Of a stretch of 64,000 nt of DNA, positions 60,331-64,000 are shown piece by piece. This stretch comes from Scytonema hofmannii PCC 7110. Lineage in GTDB: Bacteria; Cyanobacteriota; Cyanobacteriia; Cyanobacteriales; Nostocaceae. Made by a program: the position numbers and the translations under genes. Below the pieces are notes generated by a model. The model saw only the letters and a program-made list of their open reading frames with translations. It ran no database searches and was not told the origin of the DNA. The stretch covers positions 682,001 to 746,000 of the forward strand of contig NZ_KQ976354.1 in assembly GCF_000346485.2 (NCBI RefSeq), read 5' to 3'. How positions within the stretch are numbered: the first letter of the stretch is position 1; the number at the start of each line of letters is the position of its first letter.

Positions 60331-61312
60331 TTTCTTGAGAACTCCATAAAAGCAACATACTGCGTCTCTACATTGATTGCAAGTAGAGCCAGTGAATTAA
60401 ATGTGAGATTGCTTGTCCTCAGAAACCCTGTTTCTCAAAGAAACCGGGTTTCTATGTCTCATGTTTCATTGATTTAGAATTTCTCTAGCCAAGAAATTCC
60501 TCTCTAACTTCCAATTAAAATAAGGGAGGGATTAGAGAGGCTTGTGTGTACTTTAAAAGCACAAACTGATATACATTAGGCAACATCAAGTCTAACTGTA
60601 CTCTAATTGTCAACCAATCAGTAGCTCTACTGATTTTTTAAAAATCATTAACAAGATACGATGTTTAATTTATTAAAAAAATATGAACAAAACTTATCGA
60701 AGAAGGGAAGGGGAATAGGGAACGGCGAACAGGGATATAGACTTTATGGTTCTTCTCAAGAAAGACCTATTCGTTCTATCAACCGACAAGAGTAAAAATA
60801 CGGAAATATATAACTTTTATTAATGTATAATTAATAATTTTCTCGGCAAATTATTAAGAAAAGTTAAAAGATTTACTATTTTTGGGTTTCTTGAATAGGA
60901 TAAAGTGTCATTATACCACTTTTCCTACCAACACTCATATGATAATTTCTCAAAAAAAAGCCTGCTTTTCCTACTAAATTCTTTGTGCAAACTTTACAAA
61001 TTTTGAAGGCTTCGGGGTTGAGAACGCTATTACTAATACAGACTTATAAGAAGTTTCTTTTGTTAAAAAAGTATTAAGTATCTCAGTGTTGTGTTTGGGA
61101 TACCGTAATTGACTACAATGTTTATGGAACAAGAATTCAGTATAATAAGTTAATTTATACAAAACTTGTTGGATTAGCTATTTTCACAGTCTTTTGGTTT
61201 TATTCAATTGAAAGGCTTTTGTCAATAGGAGATAGCGATATAACGAAAAAAAAGTCACAGTCTACAACAAGAAAATCAAATACGTAACCTTAACTGACAC
61301 TTTATATTCAGT
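60331..61312. other. Intergenic region with palindromic repeat
   Basis: AGAAACCCTGTTTCT-CAA-AGAAACCGGGTTTCT (60421-60453) is a member of the dispersed family at 548-580. The rest is AT-rich; CAATAGGAGATAGCG near 61223 resembles an SD but no start follows. No other gene is supported. Confidence 0.6.
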
Positions 61313-64000
61313 ATGACTTATATAAAGAACACTGCATTTCTAGAATTTCTTACAAAGATAGAAGGGTTTGACCAATTACCGCAAGAGGTTATAACCGCGA
61401 TCGCACAAAAAGTCCAAGCCTTACGCTATCGTATAGGTCAAAAAATAGTCGGGAAAGAAAAAATACCCGATCGCGTCGCCATTCTTTACGAAGGGAAAGC
61501 ACGGTTGTTGGCATACGACCCTCGCACGCAAATGCCAAACACCTTGAAATTGCTAGAACCGGGAACAATTCTAGGGGAAATCAGTTTATTTCGCGATATC
61601 GCCTGCGAGACAGCGATCGCATCCCATGAAGTAATTTGCTTAACAATTGAAGGAGCAGAGTATCTAAAGTTACTGGCAAATTACCCAGCTTTTGCCCAAA
61701 GTCGCCAACAAAAAGCTCATCTCATTGAGATATTTGATGTGATAGGTGCTCAACCAGAAGTCCAAGCCCATGGTGGATTAAGTCTGAAAGAACTAGCACT
61801 CAACGCTTACAGTCGTGCAAAAGTGCATTATCTCCCACCCGGAAAAAATCCATTCGATCGGTTAGAAAGCGAAAAAATTTGGTTTGTCAGTGGCAATGGG
61901 CTTCTCAAAGACTTTACACCAACAAACCGATTGGAACCTAGCGATGGGTTAAATAAACTAGAAGTTCAAGGAAACAACCCCGTGCGGTTGATTGGTTTGC
62001 AAGCAGAAGATTTGTTCTTCTTAGATGAAGAACCAACAATACAAGCTCAACCAATCCCCAGCCAATCTGTAGATACCGAGCTAGATATTCCCTACGCAGC
62101 CAACGAAGATTTACCCCCACCACAACCACCAACCTCACAGGAATCGTCAAAAGGTAATAAAAGATACCCGTTTTATGGTGGGAAAGGACAATTAAATTCT
62201 GCTATTGCCTGTTTCCAAATGGTCTCGAAACATTTGGAAATGCCATTTCGCAAAGAAGTGGTTCGCCGCGTTCTCTCGGATCAAATGAAACGTGGGGGGA
62301 CAATTTCATTTCAGCTGTGTGCGTACCTTTCAGAACTGATTGGACTGAGGGCGCAACTGGTGGATGTCCCCACAACTTCTGCGACACGCATTCCCACACC
62401 AGCAATGATTCGTTATGAAGACAGCTACGCCATTTTGTATGAAATTGGCGATCGCATAGCTGTTCTGGGAGTCCCCACCAAAGGAATTGTACGCCTCAAA
62501 CCAGCCGAACTCATAGATCGATTAGAAACAGAGGAAAGCAGTTCCCCGCCACAAGTGAGAGTCTTGTTACTCTCGCGCACCACAGCAACACCCCAACAAC
62601 GGTTTGGCATCAGTTGGTTTACCCCTTACCTATCGCGCTACCGCCGAGTCCTCATAGAAGTTTTCCTAGCGTCCTTTTTCGTACAATTGGCAGCGCTAGC
62701 AAACCCATTGGTCATTCAGTTAATTATCGATAAAGTCATCTCTCAGAATAGCATCAGTACCTTGCACGTTCTAGGTGCTTTGCTACTGGTCGTCGGTTTG
62801 TTTGAAGCCATACTTGGGACACTGCGGACTTACCTGTTTGTCGATACAACCAACCGCATTGACATGGGTTTAGGCTCAGAAATCATCGACCATATGCTGC
62901 GTTTGCCCTTGCGGTATTTTGAGCGCCGACCTGTTGGGGAACTTTCCACCCGCATCAACGAGTTAGAGAATATTCGACAATTCCTAACAGGAACAGCATT
63001 AACAGTGGGGTTAGATGCACTGTTCTCAGTGGTTTATATCGTCGTGATGCTGTTTTATAGCTGGCAATTGACAATAGTTGGCTTGGGAACAATTCCCGTG
63101 TTTATAATTATTACATTAATAGCATCACCTACAGTCAGCAAACAACTCCGTACCAAAGCCGAACGAAATTCCGATACGCAATCTTACCTAGTGGAGGTGA
63201 TGTCAGGAATTCAAACGGTGAAAGCGCAAAATATCGAGTTACGCGCTCGTTTTTCCTGGCAAGATCGGTATGCGCGATACGTAGCCGCCGGATTTAAAAC
63301 CGTCGTGACCTCCACCTTAGCAAGTTCTACAAGTAACTTCCTCAACAAACTCAGCAGCTTGCTGGTGTTGTGGGTGGGATCTTATTTAGTTCTGGAAGGA
63401 GAATTAACGTTAGGAGAATTAATTGCCTTCCGAATCATTTCAGGTTACGTAACCAGCCCCATATTGCGTTTGGCACAACTGTGGCAAAACTTCCAAGAAA
63501 CAGCTTTGTCACTCGAACGCTTAAGCGATATTGTCGATACACCACAAGAAGCAGAACAAGATCGGGACAACATTCCCCTACCCCAGATAGTAGGGTCTGT
63601 AAAATACGACAATGTGTCATTCCGGTTTGCCAGTAGCGGTCCCCTGCAACTAAGCAACGTCAATATCGATATTCCCGCCGGGAAATTTGTTGGGATTGTG
63701 GGACAAAGCGGTTCGGGAAAAAGTACGATGATGAAGTTACTTCTGCGACTCTACGAACCCGAAGCAGGCAGAATCCTAATTGATGGTTACGATATTTCCA
63801 AGGTGGAGCTGTACTCCCTGCGGAGACAAGTCGGTGTTGTGCCGCAAGAAACACTGTTATTTGATGGTACGGTGCAAGAAAATATTGCCCTAACCAATCC
63901 TGACGCCACAACCGAAGAAGTTATTGAAGCAGCAAGAGTCGCCGCCGCCCACGACTTTATTATGAACTTACCCAACGGCTATAACACGCGAGTGGGTGAG
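61313..64000 (+). CDS. Peptidase-containing ABC exporter with cyclic-nucleotide-binding domain (HetC-like), 3' end outside window
   Basis: 896 codons are open to the window end without a stop. Residues about 10-150 resemble a cyclic-nucleotide-binding fold (KVQALRYRIGQKIVGKE, LLEPGTILGEISLFRDIA). Residues about 290-430 are a C39-peptidase-like domain with Cys300 in SAIACFQMVSKHL and His-less core to be checked. Residues 450-740 are the transmembrane exporter domain (FFVQLAALANPLVIQLIIDK, LRLPLRYFERRPVGELSTRI). The ATPase begins near 765, with Walker A GQSGSGKST at about 795-803 and Q-loop VVPQETLLFDGTVQENI. This is the layout of HetC and other type I exporters that trim leader peptides. The upstream DUF4347-DUF4114 protein may be cargo. 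Confidence 0.92.
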   Translation, partial: MTYIKNTAFLEFLTKIEGFDQLPQEVITAIAQKVQALRYRIGQKIVGKEKIPDRVAILYEGKARLLAYDPRTQMPNTLKLLEPGTILGEISLFRDIACETAIASHEVICLTIEGAEYLKLLANYPAFAQSRQQKAHLIEIFDVIGAQPEVQAHGGLSLKELALNAYSRAKVHYLPPGKNPFDRLESEKIWFVSGNGLLKDFTPTNRLEPSDGLNKLEVQGNNPVRLIGLQAEDLFFLDEEPTIQAQPIPSQSVDTELDIPYAANEDLPPPQPPTSQESSKGNKRYPFYGGKGQLNSAIACFQMVSKHLEMPFRKEVVRRVLSDQMKRGGTISFQLCAYLSELIGLRAQLVDVPTTSATRIPTPAMIRYEDSYAILYEIGDRIAVLGVPTKGIVRLKPAELIDRLETEESSSPPQVRVLLLSRTTATPQQRFGISWFTPYLSRYRRVLIEVFLASFFVQLAALANPLVIQLIIDKVISQNSISTLHVLGALLLVVGLFEAILGTLRTYLFVDTTNRIDMGLGSEIIDHMLRLPLRYFERRPVGELSTRINELENIRQFLTGTALTVGLDALFSVVYIVVMLFYSWQLTIVGLGTIPVFIIITLIASPTVSKQLRTKAERNSDTQSYLVEVMSGIQTVKAQNIELRARFSWQDRYARYVAAGFKTVVTSTLASSTSNFLNKLSSLLVLWVGSYLVLEGELTLGELIAFRIISGYVTSPILRLAQLWQNFQETALSLERLSDIVDTPQEAEQDRDNIPLPQIVGSVKYDNVSFRFASSGPLQLSNVNIDIPAGKFVGIVGQSGSGKSTMMKLLLRLYEPEAGRILIDGYDISKVELYSLRRQVGVVPQETLLFDGTVQENIALTNPDATTEEVIEAARVAAAHDFIMNLPNGYNTRVGE

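Overview
The window reads as chromosomal DNA of a filamentous, probably heterocyst-type (Nostocales) cyanobacterium. The grounds are frequent HIP1 octamers (GCGATCGC), heptameric short tandem repeats between and inside genes, many small palindromic or MITE-like repeats, two very large Ser/Thr-kinase/AAA/GAF/histidine-kinase hybrids, a DUF4347-DUF4114 protein, and a peptidase-containing ABC exporter with a cyclic-nucleotide-binding domain (HetC-like). I saw no rRNA, tRNA or CRISPR array. The species is not determined.

Layout. 0-5.3 kb: gene scraps, a MITE with a clean target duplication, a three-gene run (coiled-coil protein, small protein, HNH nuclease), a hicA-hicB toxin-antitoxin pair with a palindromic operator, decayed genes, and one intact Uma2 nuclease. 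5.3-11.0 kb: a large alpha-2-macroglobulin lipoprotein without the thioester motif. 11.2-26.1 kb, almost all minus strand: a rearranged cluster of small stress or detoxification enzymes (SDRs, quinone oxidoreductases, SnoaL/NTF2-like proteins, cupins, pirin, RidA, alpha/beta hydrolase, DsbA-like proteins, TMEM175 channel, AraC and PadR regulators), full of duplicated, truncated and fused copies. 26.1-32.4 kb: a 2099-residue sensor kinase with its NarL-type response regulator just downstream. 32.6-36.4 kb, plus strand: a second, partly decayed set of the same neighbours (regulator, DsbA, AraC start, SDR, cupin, RidA tail), so duplicated material flanks the kinase in inverted orientation. 36.5-40.6 kb: a UBP-type zinc finger protein, a DUF5996 protein, transposase fragments, a kinase N-terminal fragment, a PIN remnant, and a DUF433/DUF5615 pair.

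41.4-43.9 kb: a protein made of seven 115-residue repeats, six of them nearly identical in DNA. 44.1-48.6 kb, minus strand: a CAP-domain protein, a tandem-rhodanese sulfurtransferase, and a copper amine oxidase. 48.9-55.7 kb: a second giant kinase followed by a receiver-histidine kinase hybrid, probably one signalling operon. 56.0-64.0 kb: a small helix-turn-helix protein, a 1145-residue DUF4347/LVIVD/DUF4114 protein, and the start of a C39-peptidase ABC exporter cut by the window end.

The best-supported unusual signal is a 28-bp element inserted twice (33149-33176 and 34290-34317). Each insertion falls at the same point of a HIP1-type site (GCGAT|CGC) and each breaks a reading frame. One case is proven inside the window by the undisturbed duplicate of the response regulator at 25473-26102.
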